64,000 nucleotides of DNA from Piscicola geometra. Lineage: Eukaryota > Annelida > Clitellata > Hirudinida > Piscicolidae. The DNA is taken from the NCBI GenBank assembly GCA_943735955.1, contig OX030955.1, forward strand, positions 14,923,083-14,987,082, given 5' to 3'. Every line of letters starts with the position of its first letter. Within the stretch, counting starts at the first letter, position 1. The position numbers were made by a program, and so were the translations under genes. The notes under the pieces are model-generated. The model had not been told where the DNA came from, made no database searches, and saw only the letters and a list, made by a program, of their open reading frames with translations. Positions 1 to 13,500 of the stretch are shown one piece after another.

Positions 1-62
1 ATTATCAGCATCATCATTATCAGCATCATCTTCATCATCAGCATCTGTATCATCATCATCAT
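1..62. repeat. Imperfect (ATC)n at the window edge
   Basis: CATCATCATTATCAGCATCATC words, cut by the window start. Confidence 0.8.
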
Positions 63-1535
63 TTCCTCATTTCTTTGTTTCATCGGCAAAGAATTATTAA
101 AAACATAAACAGTTTCACTCGCATTTTCAATAGAAAATGATTGATTAAAACAGTTTTGTTAAATAATCAATTATTATTCATTAAAAAACGAGTAAAAATT
201 ATTGTTAGATTCAATTAGTGGAAATATCAACTCTGATTTTATAATTTAATATATAAATTAATTAAACACCAATTATTATGTATTTAATGCATCAATTAAG
301 GAATGCATGGGCTGAATCAAGCCTTGAAGCATGCGTTTAACTGCTCACTCGAACTTATCAACGTGTTTCGTCCATAGATATAGGGTGGAAAGGAGGCATT
401 TGAGATAGATTAGAATCATTAGATATGCCAGGTATTGGCTGACATAATTGTTATTGTTGTAACAAGATGGCGTTCTTTTTTAGTGACGTCATGGAGAAAA
501 CAAGCATTTTAGATCGTTGTTTTGTAAATTATTGCTCGTATAGTTTTCCTCTTATCATTTCTTATCGTATACTTGTTGTTCTTCGTATACTTGTTGTTGT
601 TTGTATACTTGTTGTTGTTCGTATACTTGTTGTTGTTTGTATACTTGTTATTGTTTGTATACTTGTTTTTGTTTGTATACTTGTTGTTGTTTGTATACTT
701 GTTTTTGTTTGCCTACTTGTTGTTTTTTTTGACCTCAGAGTTATTCTTGTAGCTGCTCAAAAAACAGCACGAAAGTCCTGTACTCCTTTCAGTCTTTTCA
801 TATTGACAAACCAATATCAGATTCTTTCATACTTGCGAACCCTTCGCTTAAGAATCAAGCACTCCGACCATGCCAAGGAGCTTCTTCAGAAAAGAGACGA
901 TAGCGAAAAGTGGTGAAGTGGGCGTTATGGATGAGGGCGATATGCTTAAGTTCTCATCGTCAGCATTTAGAGTTCTCGGATTTTAGTTCGTGTTCCCGAT
1001 ATGCCATAATAATCATTATTCAGGTTAGAACTCCCTTGGTATGAAAAATATTATTTTTTAAATAAGGGTTTAAATTAGCACCTTGATTCTACTATGCATG
1101 GCGAGATGCTTTGTGAGGTTAGACTTATCGGCGAAGCTGCGATCACGTCTCACCCCCGGGATTGTAATGGAATCTCAAAGATAGTTTTTAAAATGAGTCT
1201 TAATTTTTAGATCTGCAGTTGTAAAGAAATAAAAAAGTTACTTGACATTGTTATTTGAAATTAAAGAGCATCTCAATAGTCAACTGCTGGGTTATTTTCA
1301 ATGTCTTTTAGAACGAGAATGTCCTTTTGTCCACTATGTGCATTTGATGATCCTCAAGATTTGAAAGTTTTCCTCTGGTATGTGGCTGCAACAAGCCTTC
1401 GCATAATTTCTTCTTTGGGGGCAGATTTCCCATTTCTTGGCCCCTACTGCACTGATAGACTTTTCTTTCATGTATCTTCGCCACTATCACTTCGAGCACT
1501 CCCTTGAAGGCTTTGTCTGGTAGATCACGCAACAC
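63..1535. other. AT-rich DNA without a recognised gene
   Basis: Apart from the 566-724 minisatellite, only short open frames appear. A minus frame at 1308-1535 (DLPDKAFKGVLEVIVAKIHE) abuts the LINE and is not identified. Confidence 0.5.
566..724 (+). repeat. 15/16-base minisatellite (TTGTTGTTTGTATAC)
   Basis: About ten imperfect copies. The open frame across it (467-916) comes from the repeat and shows no domain. Confidence 0.8.
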
Positions 1536-2930
1536 TGCTCCGAAGACTGCACATCTCCTATGGTTTCTCTGACTCTGCGTTAGAATGGTTTAGGGACTAC
1601 TTAAATGACAGATGTTTTGACATCCGCTGTAGTGGGACAAAATCGACAATGTCGGTTTCCGCTGTAGAAGTCCCCCAAGGTTCAGTCCTTGGTCCTTTAC
1701 TGTTCTCTTTGTACACTGGAGATTTGGAAAGAATAGCAGCTAGACATGAGCTCGCTTTTCATCAGTACGCTGATGACACCCAAATTAACGGTCATTGCAT
1801 TAAAGGTCATCAGGCTGACCTGCAAGAAAGGGTGTCATCATGCATTAATGAAATTGCTGCTTGGATGGGTGCCAATCAACTGAAACTCAACTCTAGCAAA
1901 ACTGAAGTTATCTGGCTCTCATCCCGTCGAAACTCTACTCACACTCCCAAAGATCCAGTTCGCATTTGTCAGAACGAGATAATTCCTTCCGATAGTGTCA
2001 GAAACCTAGGAGTTTATCTCGACAAAGACCTCACCATGACGACACACATCAACAAGATGACTCAAACCTGCTTTGCTTCTTTACGCCATATACGATCCAT
2101 AAGATGGTTATTGACCAAGGACTCACTGAGAACATTGGCTTCTGCTTTGGTTCTCAGTCGAATTGACTATGGTAATATCATTCTTACTGGGTTGCCAATG
2201 ACGCAGCTGGAGAAAATTCAGTCTATAATCAACACCACAGCTAGGCTCATAACAGGTGCTAGAAAGTATGATCACATCAGCCCTGTTCTCAAGGAGCTTC
2301 ACTGGCTTCGTGTTGAAAACAGAATTGAATACAAAAACATCTTGTTAATGCACAAGTGTCTGTCTAATGAGTGCCCAGATTATTTGTCGAGTAGCATTGT
2401 CATGAGAGCAAGTCTTCCCCAGAGGGAAAGACTCAGATCGGCTAGGTCAAGAGATGTAGTTCCACAGAGCTGCTTTGCTTCTTTACGCCAAATACGATCC
2501 ATAAGATGGTTATTGACCAAGGACTCACTGAGAACATTGGCTTCTGCTTTGGTTCTCAGTCGAATTGACTATGGCAATATCATTCTTACTGGGTTGCCAA
2601 TGACGCAGCTAGAAAAAATTCAGTCTATAATCAACACCACAGCTAGGCTCATAACAGGTGCTAGAAAGTATGATCACATCAGCCTTGTTCTCAAGGAGCT
2701 TTACTGGCTTCGTGTTGAAAACATATATATATATATATTATGTATATATATATATATATATTACTTTTCCTATACTTTCCATTTATTCATCTATCATTAA
2801 TATTATTATCAAATTTTCCATAACCAAGTGGTCTTGAAGCCCGTCCGGGTTTACGCCACGTTAATAATACTCGTCGTTGTATTGTATTTGTCAACAGAAA
2901 TGACCAGTGCTTGCAGTTTTGTCTGGCAAT
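1536..2930 (+). mobile_element. CR1/jockey-like LINE, 3' part with internal duplication
   Basis: The frame from ~1536 shows reverse transcriptase motifs: FSDSALEWFRDYLNDR, PQGSVLGPLLFSLYTGDL, then YADDTQI (catalytic D-D), NQLKLNSSKTEVIW, VRNLGVYLDKDLTMTTHI. The block CFASLR-IRSIRWLLTKD... to ..LKEL-WLRVEN occurs twice (about 2070-2320 and 2469-2720). The second copy replaces the normal C-terminal tail seen in the copy at 62 kb. A (TA)n run and the 3' UTR motif GCCCGTCCGGGTTTACGCC (~2838-2856) follow. 5' truncated. Confidence 0.85.
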
Positions 2931-3794
2931 GTTGTCTCTCGCATGGTCTTCACAGATTCATTATAATTTTTCAAATCAAATGAGTTGGAATAATACCAAG
3001 AAAACAGGTTGAGGTTGACAGAGTTAATAATTTATGATAGGTCAAATAGGAAAATAGAAGAAAAACTGTCAAAATTAAATTCACTGTGGAAGCTGAAGAG
3101 GTACAGTACCGATGGTGTGCGGGAGCTGCCAAAAGACCTTCCACAAGAAATGTTCAGGACTGACAAAGAAGATGTTGAATCTTGAACGAGAAAGCATGAA
3201 GACATGAAGCTTCGGTGATGCAGCTGACCACGCGCAAGAGCATTAGACCCGCCACAAGAGAAGGAGCAGACCGACCCTCTTTTACACCAAAAAGGAGTGG
3301 AAGGAAGCCAATGTGCCAAATGCAGAGCTCTGTTCAAAAAAGCAACAAAGTAATACCAATGGCCTTGAAGGAAGTAGGTCAACAAATGTCGTCAAACAAG
3401 TCATTTTTATTTAAATGCAACAGCAAATACCCGAGAAAATAACACTAGTAAGAACAAATAACGAAACCAACAACATATAATAAGCAATAAAAGCAAACAA
3501 CGTCGAGCGGTGAAGAGTGAGGCTCAAGTACTCTTACGAATACTTTTCACGTGACTCAACTTGAAAGTTCGACTTTCTGCTAACACAATTCCAAACTATA
3601 TTTGACAACTGTTATCACTTGAACTATCTTAATTGCTATAATTTGATAATTTTATAACGGTGCTCATACATTGTGAACATTTCCAACTAATTTCGTCGTT
3701 CATATTTCAAATGTAGCTGTAATTCCCAATTATAAAGTCAGTTGCTCCTTTTTGAATTGTGTTGAAGTCGGCCTGAATAAAGAATGAAAAAGTT
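2931..3794. other. Unannotated stretch
   Basis: Opposed open frames near 3032-3442 look like chance or an old repeat. No splice-bounded exon or domain seen. Confidence 0.4.
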
Positions 3795-4205
3795 CTAAAA
3801 CAAGGTTTCAGCAAAGAATGTATAAAATTGAAACTCCACCTTGGTATGCGAATGAACGGCATGCTTTTCTGTGTGAATTTTTGAGTAATTGTTTTTAGAA
3901 AGGTCTTTATTGCCGTTCAATGAACTGCTTTTCAAGTCTCTCTCAACAACCCCTGTTCTCTTTTCTTTTCCTTTGAAGACATCTTTGACCTCCCATAAGT
4001 CGTTCTTTGTTTTCTTCAACTCCTTCACCATTTTAGAAATTCCTTTATCATCCGTGTCGTAGTACGAATGGAAGTAATTCGTCAAACTTTGCGTTCTTTC
4101 TAACTCCAAAGCATCTTGTTCTTTGGAATTACCGTATCTTTTTGCGGTGTCACTCATTGAATCTATTTTTCTATTTTCTTTTTCTCCGCTTTTTAGTTTT
4201 TCTTC
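3795..4205 (-). other. Open, lysine-rich frame just downstream of the MYND exon
   Basis: An uninterrupted minus frame reads NEEKLKSGEKENRKIDSMSD and onward to FYTFFAETLF-stop. Composition resembles the charged inserts of the ANKMY1-like protein. It can be entered in phase 0 after GAATCAG. It may be an alternative C-terminal exon or a separate gene piece; no domain is seen. Confidence 0.3.
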
Positions 4206-4367
4206 ATTCTGATTCGAGGAATAGCGAATGGAATGAATATTCAATCGATTATAAAATAACTTTTTTTATATTTTTATATAAGTTTAAATTTGATAAATCA
4301 AGCTTAACACTTATTTAAAAACCCCAAGAAACTTAATCACCATTCCAACCGGCACAACACCATGCAC

Positions 4368-4548
4368 TCAACCACAAAGCACACGAACTCTCGAAGAAAG
4401 CCTAGCTCTGGCGAGTCTGGAGCAGTGGTACTGGTGCTCCTTGTTCCACGAGAGGTGCATGCACAACTTGCCGCAGTAGAAGACTGACTTGCACTTGCCA
4501 CACGCAGACAACTTGAGGCCTGCAGACCTGCCGCAGTGCTGACAAAAC
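4368..4548 (-). CDS. ANKMY1-like last exon, MYND zinc finger and stop
   Basis: Starts at CATTGCAG/G and reads RFCQHCGRSAGLKLSACGKC KSVFYCGKLCMHLSWNKEHQ YHC. The spacing C-x2-C, C-x2-C, YC-x3-C, H-x3-C is that of MYND fingers (the two metal sites interleave C/C and C/H). The frame then ends at TGA (4368-4370) 20 codons on. An alternative donor inside the tail (AGA/GTTCGT) could splice into the open frame at 3795-4205. Confidence 0.85.
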
Positions 4549-7500
4549 CTGCAATGTCGTGAACGATTTTTAAGATTCTTAAGGCAGTCAAACTGATTCC
4601 AAATTCATTCTTTTTTTCGTCAAATTCAGTTCAATGCTCAACTATTCACAAAAACAAAAGTCCTATTTCATTGTAACAAATGCGATCCCAATAGCGTCAC
4701 CTTGTCAACAATTTGCCTTGTAAACTCTTGCTCCACTCCGTTCTGCCACCTATGCATCTAGGACTGCTAATCTTTTGCTCATTTGTTGGTTTCATTTCTG
4801 CATCGTTGTCTCGCTTATTCTTAGTGGTGCAGATGCTCTGAAGGGCGGTCCCTTGGTCGTTTGTGGTGGCACCGTCAAGAGGCAGGTCGCTTCCATTCCG
4901 TTCAGAGGTTTGAGCTTGTCGACAAAATAATGCTGAGATTATCCGATTGACAGTTAATTTTTATTGATAATTATAAAAATTTTAGACTTTTCTTTCTGAA
5001 GTCAAATACCTTGTTTGTTGTTAACATCGAAACTTAGCTGCTTCACAACGGCTTTTTTCAGTCTTTCCACCCCCCTTCTTGATCCTTTTTCACCTTTCCT
5101 ACTCTTAGTATTTTAGGTTTGTTGTTTATTAAAATAAAAACATTATTTTTTAAAATGATTTTTCTTAGCTATTTGTTACTGAATCCTCATACATATATCA
5201 ACTAATCAAACTAGCTCTTAAATGCGCATGAAACTGGGTTTCTGAGTTGTTCAAACTTGTTTTTCCAGTGTGTGTATGTAGTCGATCAAGGTTCCCGCCT
5301 TCCCTTCCACCTCCACGGCGCCTTTCACATCAGCTCCCAGTTCTAGCATCCTCTTCAACTGCTCATGCATTTTGTAAGCAGTTATTAAAGCTATTATTGG
5401 GAACAGCTTATAGAAGTAACTGGCAAATTTAAGTTTAATGCAATTTATAGTGATTATATGTCAAAAGCTGGTATATTAAAAACACAAAACGATTTATCAA
5501 TTAATAAAAAAGTTGGATGATTCAATAGCTGTCACCAGTTGAACTTGTTGTGAGCTGGTCCACCTGGCCTGCTTGTTGGTCACCAGGACACACAAGGCAC
5601 TGCCCAGCCCCCCTTCCAGCAGCTGATTCACGTCTGCCCCCTTCGCCAGCAGCACGTCTATCATCTTCGTTGTGTTCAATTTGAAATTTTAAAAGTTTGA
5701 ATAATTAAAAATTCAAAACTGGCAGAAAAAAAAGTTAATTTTTTTTGAAATTAAACTTAATAGATTTTAAATATAGAGGAAATCTCTGCATGAACCCGCC
5801 TTGGACTTTCCGGCTTCTATGCAGTAGGACAGAGGCGAGTGCATGTTGCTGAAGATGCTGTTAACGTCGCCTCTATGGGATAACAACAGCTCCAAGAGCT
5901 TCACTGAAATCTACGCAGGTGTTTCCGTTAAGAAGCTCTTTGCCGATGTTTTATCAAACACTAATGCTAATTCACATAAAAACAAGACTGATCAACAAGA
6001 TTTCAATAAAACTTTAAATTTATTTCGAGTCTTGCATCTACAAGCCACCCTTGCATCTACAACCCACCCTTGCATCTGCAACCCACCCTTGCATCTGCAA
6101 CCCACCTTTGTCTCTGCAACCCACCCTTGCATCTACAACCCACCCTTGCATCTGCAACCCACCCTTGCATCTACAACCCACCCTTGCATCTGCAACCCAC
6201 CCTTGCATCAGCAAGCCACCCTTGCATCTGCAAGCCACCCTTGCATCTGCAACCCACCCTTGCATCTGCAACCCACCCTTGCATCTGCAACCCACCCTTG
6301 CATCTGCAACCCACCCTTTCTTCCTGCTCATTGTGCGTGCAGACAAGCTCCATGGCACTCTTGCCAGACTCGATGGGAGCATCCAAGATGGCGCCTGTGG
6401 TTTTGTTAATTCAATAAAAATGGATCGACAGGATTTTTAAACGTTTGAATGTATGAACGAAAATATTCCAAACATAAATATTTTTTTAATGAAAGATGTT
6501 ATTGTAAAGAATATATGAACAAGTGCCGCTCAGCGATCCAAACTCAATGGACTCACAACTAGCCACTCACCGAAACCGAAATTAGGCCGAATGAAATTCC
6601 ATTTTCGGCCGAAACCGAAATTGTAAAAAGATTTTCGGCCGAAACCGAAAATTTTCCCAACTTTTACGAAGAACAAAAAATAGTATTTTTGACAATACCA
6701 GTTTAATAAGTAAATCCAAAAAACGTATACTTTAAGCCAACAAAAAAAAGTTTTTCATCAACAAAAATGTTCTACATAAATAAGTGTTTATTGAAATCAA
6801 AAAATAGTATTGAATGATGACCATTTCTGTTTAGTAATTAAATCCAAACAAACGAATATTGTAAGTCAGAAATAAAAGTTTTTAAACATTTTCACCAAGA
6901 AGGTAGCTGCGACGATCTGCGTAGACTTGCCCTGCAGAACTAAATAGTTGCTCGCTAGCCACGCTTGTTGGGGGTGTAGATAAGAATTTTCTAGCAGCAG
7001 GCTCAAGACATGAATATTGATTGCAATGCCAATACGCAAAAATGTTGGATGTTTTATTGATTCTAGGCTCTTTAAGATACGCCTGCATTTATTTTTGAAT
7101 TTATGAATCGAAGCCAATCGATTTATATACAGTGTTTATCTAAGCAAGGATATCTAGAAGTTTGATTGAGGATACAGATGTATCAGATAAACTACATAAA
7201 GAAAAAATTAAAAAAATTTTGGTCTTTCGGTAAATATGAGATCCATTTCGGCCAAAACCGAAATTGAGCCGAAATCAAAATATTATTTTCGGCCAGAACC
7301 GAACAATGGCCGAAACTAAGAAAATTGACAATTTCGGCGCAGAAACCGAAATCAAATTTCGGTCGGTTTCTACCCACAACAAAGCAAAGACTGCTCGATT
7401 AAAACCCTGACACACCGTGCTCCAGAAGACTCTGAACGATGACGACTGCTTCGGCCCCTCCGAGGCCACATGCCGCCTGCAGGGGACTCGTCTTCGTGCC

Positions 7501-10500
7501 CATCTGTGGTGGTCAATTTGATGTCTCAAAGGCTGCAAGTCTGTCAATGTCTTTCAAGATCAGCATGCGACACTATGGTGTGCCAAAGAAATGGATACAA
7601 GAATAATTGAAATGATGTTTAAGGCCTGGTGGAAAATGGAGACTTGGTTCATTTCGTTAGAGGGCATGAGAAACTAGAATGAATAAATGGAAGTAGGAAA
7701 GACCACGTCTAGGGGGCTGTAGTTCACATGGGCTGCATGTCTGAGCATGCACTGAACCACATCCATGTCGGCCCCCTGCACAGCCATCAAAAGAGGAGAA
7801 CTCGGTAGGAGAGTTGGATAGGGTGATGCTGGTGATTGTGTAGGTGGTGGTGGTAATGATGATGATGACGATGACGATAGAAAGTTCACATCAGCTCCTC
7901 TTCGGAGCAACAACTTAATGGTAGACGTCAGATCATTGCTGGCAGCTTTAGTGCACCGCAGGCCGTGTCTTTGTGGGGATGGTTGTGTCTTATGAATAAA
8001 CTTTTAGATTTGTAGTGAATTGTATTTCAACTTAATGATTGATGGCGTCTAATGGCTGGAAGATGAAGTGAAACACGAAGTGGGGGGTGAAAACATGTTT
8101 AATAATGACCCACTTATTCAAAAAGTTTTTCTTCATCGACTCAAATATTCTTTCGTTTTCTTTATAATTTCTGTTTGTTCCATCTTTTATATACACTTGG
8201 TTTTTTTTATTTGAACTTTCATTTTCTAACCTTTCATCTTCAACTTTCTTTTTTCCATTTTTTGTTTCACCTTTTCTTAATGCCTCCATTTCTTTTTTTC
8301 TTCCAACATTTGCAACAGCATCCCTCAGCAAACTATTGTTTGCATTGTAATTCTTCATCTCAGCGCAAACTTGCAACGTTTGTAGGTGGGAATCCGACAA
8401 ATGGAACTTCAAAGGCGACTTTCGTCTCACGACGTTGAGGCAGTTGTCTTCAGAAGAAGCCTCGTCATTGTCCTTCGCGTGCTCAACTTTCGAGTTGACT
8501 TGAGGACCCTCCAGCAGCTTCAAGTCAACAAAATGCACACTATTATTATTTTCGTTCTCATCTTCAAAATGCCCCTGCGTCATCCTTACTGAGGTATATC
8601 CTTCATAAGTGACCATTGCTGGCTTGTACTTCACAGCACACACCAAGTAAAGCACGTTCATTGCATGGTCGTTGAGCCAGTCTATGTCGGCCCCTCTTTT
8701 CAACAGCAACTCCACCAGCTTCACGTGACCTCTAGCCTAGTGATGAGGGATTGAAAAGAATAAAAATAAAAATTAAATGGTGTTTGCCTTGTGTTTGAAA
8801 GGTTAAGTGGTCTTATGATGCTATAAAACCTAATAGACTTACAATTAAAATTTATTTGCGCTACTTTAGTTGATGTATGTTTTTTTAAACATTAGTTTCA
8901 CAAAATAAAACGTCAAAAATCGTTTAAAAATATGAAAAAACTACTTTTGCTACGGCACGTACAGCGGCATGGAAGAGGGGAGTGTTCCCATCGGAGTCTG
9001 CCACATCCACTGCCACTTCCTTGCTTGACAAAAGATCTTTCGCTTTCTCAACATCTCCCTCGCCACATGCCGTCAACAGCTCTTCTGACATCCTTTGAAG
9101 GCGGCCTGAGACGAGGACGTTTGAATAGCAGAGAGGAATCAACGATCTGAGATCAAATTTAAACATTTGAATATCGACCAAACTTTGCTCTAACAAGCAT
9201 CAACGAGTGGAACAACAACACCCAGCCTCACAGCTAACCTGCTTTTCTGAAGCTGCCTTCGAGCCTCCCAGTGCTGAAGTCGAACTCTCCGAAGCGCTCA
9301 AACGTCCTCCTCAGCTCCTCTGCGTAGGCCATCGTGTGAGTCTGCAGGCGGTGCAGCAAAGGAGTCTTGTTCCAGAGAAACACTTGCGAGGGACACCTTC
9401 GAGATGGTCTTGAGTGCTCCCCCTCGCCAGGCATTCCATTCTGGTTGTCGACATCCTCAGATAACTCGTCCTTCAGGCCTCGAGTCTGATATGCCTCACT
9501 TTCAAGTCCATTCCTCTTGGTTTCTTCGCATGTAGGAACTGTGATGTCGTTGCTCCGAGGACTTTGTACCTCTTTTTTGAAAAAATTTTGTGTGAGCCAT
9601 TCTTTGTTGGTAAAATTAAAAATAAAGTAAACCTATCGTGTCACTGAAGAGAAAAAATAAAATGTTGAATTATTCGGTATCTTTTAAGGCCTAATTTATA
9701 TTGTGGTACTTGCTTCTAAACAAGTTAAGTTTCCCCATTTAACTCCCAACAACCTCCCCTCACCTTTGTTGAAAAAGTCGTCGTGGATTGAAGCATGCGC
9801 TGTGAAAGCTTGGTGGAAGAGGGGGTTGTTGATGGAGATGGAGGAGCGAGGCAGTTGGTCGATGAAGAGTGCCTCTGCCATGCTGCCTCCACACACGTTC
9901 AAGAGTGGTGAGTTGGCAGTGGCAGTGGATAAGAGGTGCTCTGAGAAAGAGGAATCTGTCATTGGGATGGTTTGGACGTTGATTGAGAGGGCAGAATAAT
10001 TATGAACCAATTAGAATTTGAAAATATTCTTTAATTTTATTTTGATCGACAAGAACAAATGATTGATACCTTCACGATTTGAAGTCTCTTCAAATTCTTT
10101 AAATGCATCCTTTTGTAGATACCCAATAAACTCTCCATAGACGAACTTATTTGGGACATCACTAAACAGTTTGACCAACTTTCCGCCCATCCACAAACCT
10201 ATGTCTTCTTCTTCTTCTTCTTTTTCTACTTTTAATTTTTTCTCTTCTTCTTCTTCACACTCCTTTTCATCCGTTGCTTCCTTTCCTTTTCCAGCACTTT
10301 TCAAATGTTCGTATGCCTTAATGTTATCGCATGATCCGCTCTTTGTTCTAAAAACGTTTTCTTGTGCACCTTCTTTTCCATCCACATAAACCACCCTTCC
10401 CAAGCCCTTCATAATGTTTCGGTCAAACAAGCCCTTCAGAAAAGAGTGAAATGTTATTGATTTAAAGTTTGTTGTTGTAAACTTAATTAAGAGTTATTTA

Positions 10501-13500
10501 ATGGTTTAATATCAAATAATTAACTTAATAATGAGTTATTTAATGGTTTTATATCAAATAATTAAGTTTCTCTCACACCTCGTAGCGTGAGTTTGTCTTG
10601 TTATTGTACTGCTTGGCGACTCCTTCCCGCTCATCCATGTAAAAAGTTCCTGTATCGATTTAAAAATGCGAAAAAATGGAGAAAAAAACAATTTTTTTAT
10701 GAAAAAACAATTTAAGCTTAATGTAGGTGATATTTTAAAAACAGGATATTGATTTTGAAATAATTTTAAAAAAGAATATTCAAGTCAGACTTGAGTGCAC
10801 ATAAGTGTTAGTTCGCACTAATTTGAAGATCAAATATCGTCACGTGAGCAACCTTCGTAGTAACTGCCATCGGACCACTCGTAGAGGCCGAAGCCATGCA
10901 GGTGGTCTCTGCAGAACTCTCCTTTGTAAACCTTCAAAACGTTGTGAACGTCCAATCAAATCAATTGAAATTCGAATAATATAGTCTAATTATCGACTCG
11001 TTTTTATTCGACGGTCGAATTTCACTGCTTCAAATATTTTGAACAATTCTTATTACCGATTTTATTGATTACCGGTGTAAAATGAACATGTCTCAGCATT
11101 CCATAAATGCTTCTAAATTGCGTTAATTCTTTGTACAAGTCAAGGGCGGCAATCTGCGGAAAATCTTGAGGGGTTCTTCCCCAGGGATGAAATCAAAGAA
11201 CCGGTATCGACCAATACAGTACCAGCGATACTATTTAGTATTGGTTACTGTAGTGAAAATTATTTTTGTATCAACTATTAATATTTGTTTCACCAAACCT
11301 TTAAAAAAAGTTTTATACTCAATAAAAATACTTTTCTATTGCCACTATGAGCGATTTCAAGAAAAACAATCGCGATTTTAGTACCTTTTATTATTTGTCA
11401 TCAATATAAATTCAATTACAACTAGCCACCAACTCATCAATAAAATTTTATAATATCTTTTTTTTCATTAATTTCTGAGTCAATTAGTTTAAAAAAATTA
11501 CAAATAGATTAAAATTTGCCAAAGTTATAAACAAATATACATTGGGAGATTTTTTTGGCCCACAGTGTATATATAGAATCTAAATACACTGTGGGCCATT
11601 TAGATAACATAAAATACCCTCTCTGCCTGTCCTTCTGCCCTCTCCCCACAGCTCAATTACTCCAATTTCCAAAAAGACCCCTTCGAATGTCTGACCGACT
11701 AGCAAATTCTTCTGCTAGCTTTTTTAAATCTAGACTGTCAAGTATATCCTGATGTGCATGACAAACGGCCAGTGAATTCAAGCGAGGCTGTGTCATAGGT
11801 GCACGCAACCAAGTCTTAAGACGCCGCAAAGCATCATGGACACACAAGCATCAGCCTGATCAATCTTTCAACCTAAGGAAATAGATGTCTGACTTCCGTG
11901 ATCATAGCTTGCATTATTTTTTGCGTTTGTGCTAAATTTCTGTATTCATTCTCGTCTTTAAACATAGTTAACTGTGAACAAAGACTAGTTTCATTTAACT
12001 CACGATACTGCTTGCAAATATCATGGTTCACTTCACCAGTTAGCAACATTGTCTCCAGCTGCAAGTATGAACAGCAAACCAGGAGAATCTCGATTTAACC
12101 TTTTTGTGAGTTGCATGATTGCAATGTCTATGACAGCGTAATATGCTGCTTGATTATGTTCCTCTGTTTTGTTGCTACATAAGCTGGGCCCAGCCTACAA
12201 TACTTTTGTGGCGGCTTTCGTACCCGAGGTACAGCAATCGGTTCGAGATTATATGCCAAAACCACACTGTTGACATCTCTGAAAATGGCGTTAAACTGTT
12301 CATCTGATCGTAGGCGACGCAGTTCTTGCACAACTGAATCAGTCACTGCAATCATTCCACTTACCTTGGCACTTGCTTATTGCAACGACTTGTTTAACTG
12401 TTCCAGAAGTGAAAACACTAAAACAACTCGTTGAGGGCCAGTGCAGTATGGCCTTGTTGAAAAAAAGCCTCAAGCCTTTCAGTTGTTTCATCAGCAGTAC
12501 CAATGGAAGCAAATGATTCTTAGCTAACAAGTACCACTTCATAATATTCAAGCACAGAAGACACTATAGATACTCTGGTCAGTCATTTTGTAGGACAAAG
12601 AAGTTTTATACTATACTTTTTATTCAGTAGCTCATCAGGAAAATCAATTATAAGAGACACTAAAGCATCACTAAACTGCTTCATGACCTTCCCTGAAGGA
12701 TTGTAAAAAGCACCTAACCATTGGACAAACTGAAGTAAATTGTTCACAAAGGGATTTGCGGCAGCTGTGTGCTGGGCAAAAAGATTTGCACAGTGTGCAG
12801 AATAGTGGAAAAACAATGCAAGTGGATGCTCACTGCTGATAATAACCTTACAACCATTATATTGGCCGTTCATATTAGCAGCGCCGTCATAAGTCTGAGC
12901 TCTTAGTTTTTCTATAGCTAGTATAATTTTGATAAGAAAATCTTTTATTACAGCAGATAATATTTTTTTCCCGATCGTATTTGGTGGGCTGAATAAACCA
13001 ATAAACTATGCAGTAGAGGGTTAACATTCAGAGCTTCATCAAAAAAACGAATTCATGTCGATTCCTGCTCTATCCCATTGCAGTCTTGTTGCCGTCAACC
13101 ACAACACCAAACTGGGTTGATTCGGCATTAACAGTGCACACTGTGTTTCGAACGATAGAATGAGCTAAAAGCCTCAGCATTTCTTTTTGGCAGTTAATCG
13201 ATATGAAACTTGTAGTTTGATTTAACCACAACTTTAGTTAATGTTCGAAGTCTTTTGAAATTCATTATCTAAAAAATAGAAAGGTCAATATTGAAGTGGA
13301 CCTCAGAATCCCCCTATGAATATCGTCCATGCAAAATAATTAGCACAATGTAAATGATTTTTTTTAATAAATGTAAATCCGTCTGCTTGTAAAAAGTGAA
13401 CTGATATTTTCTGAAAGCATTCTGAATGTCTGCTTGCGAAAATTGAAAAAATATATTACTGAAAAAAAATTCTGTTTCATGCCATGGTTGACGATAATGC

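Noticed and set aside
467..916. 149-residue open frame with RILVVVCILVVV repeats, resembling a membrane protein
   Set aside because: The hydrophobic part is the TTGTTGTTTGTATAC minisatellite; no homology or splice context.
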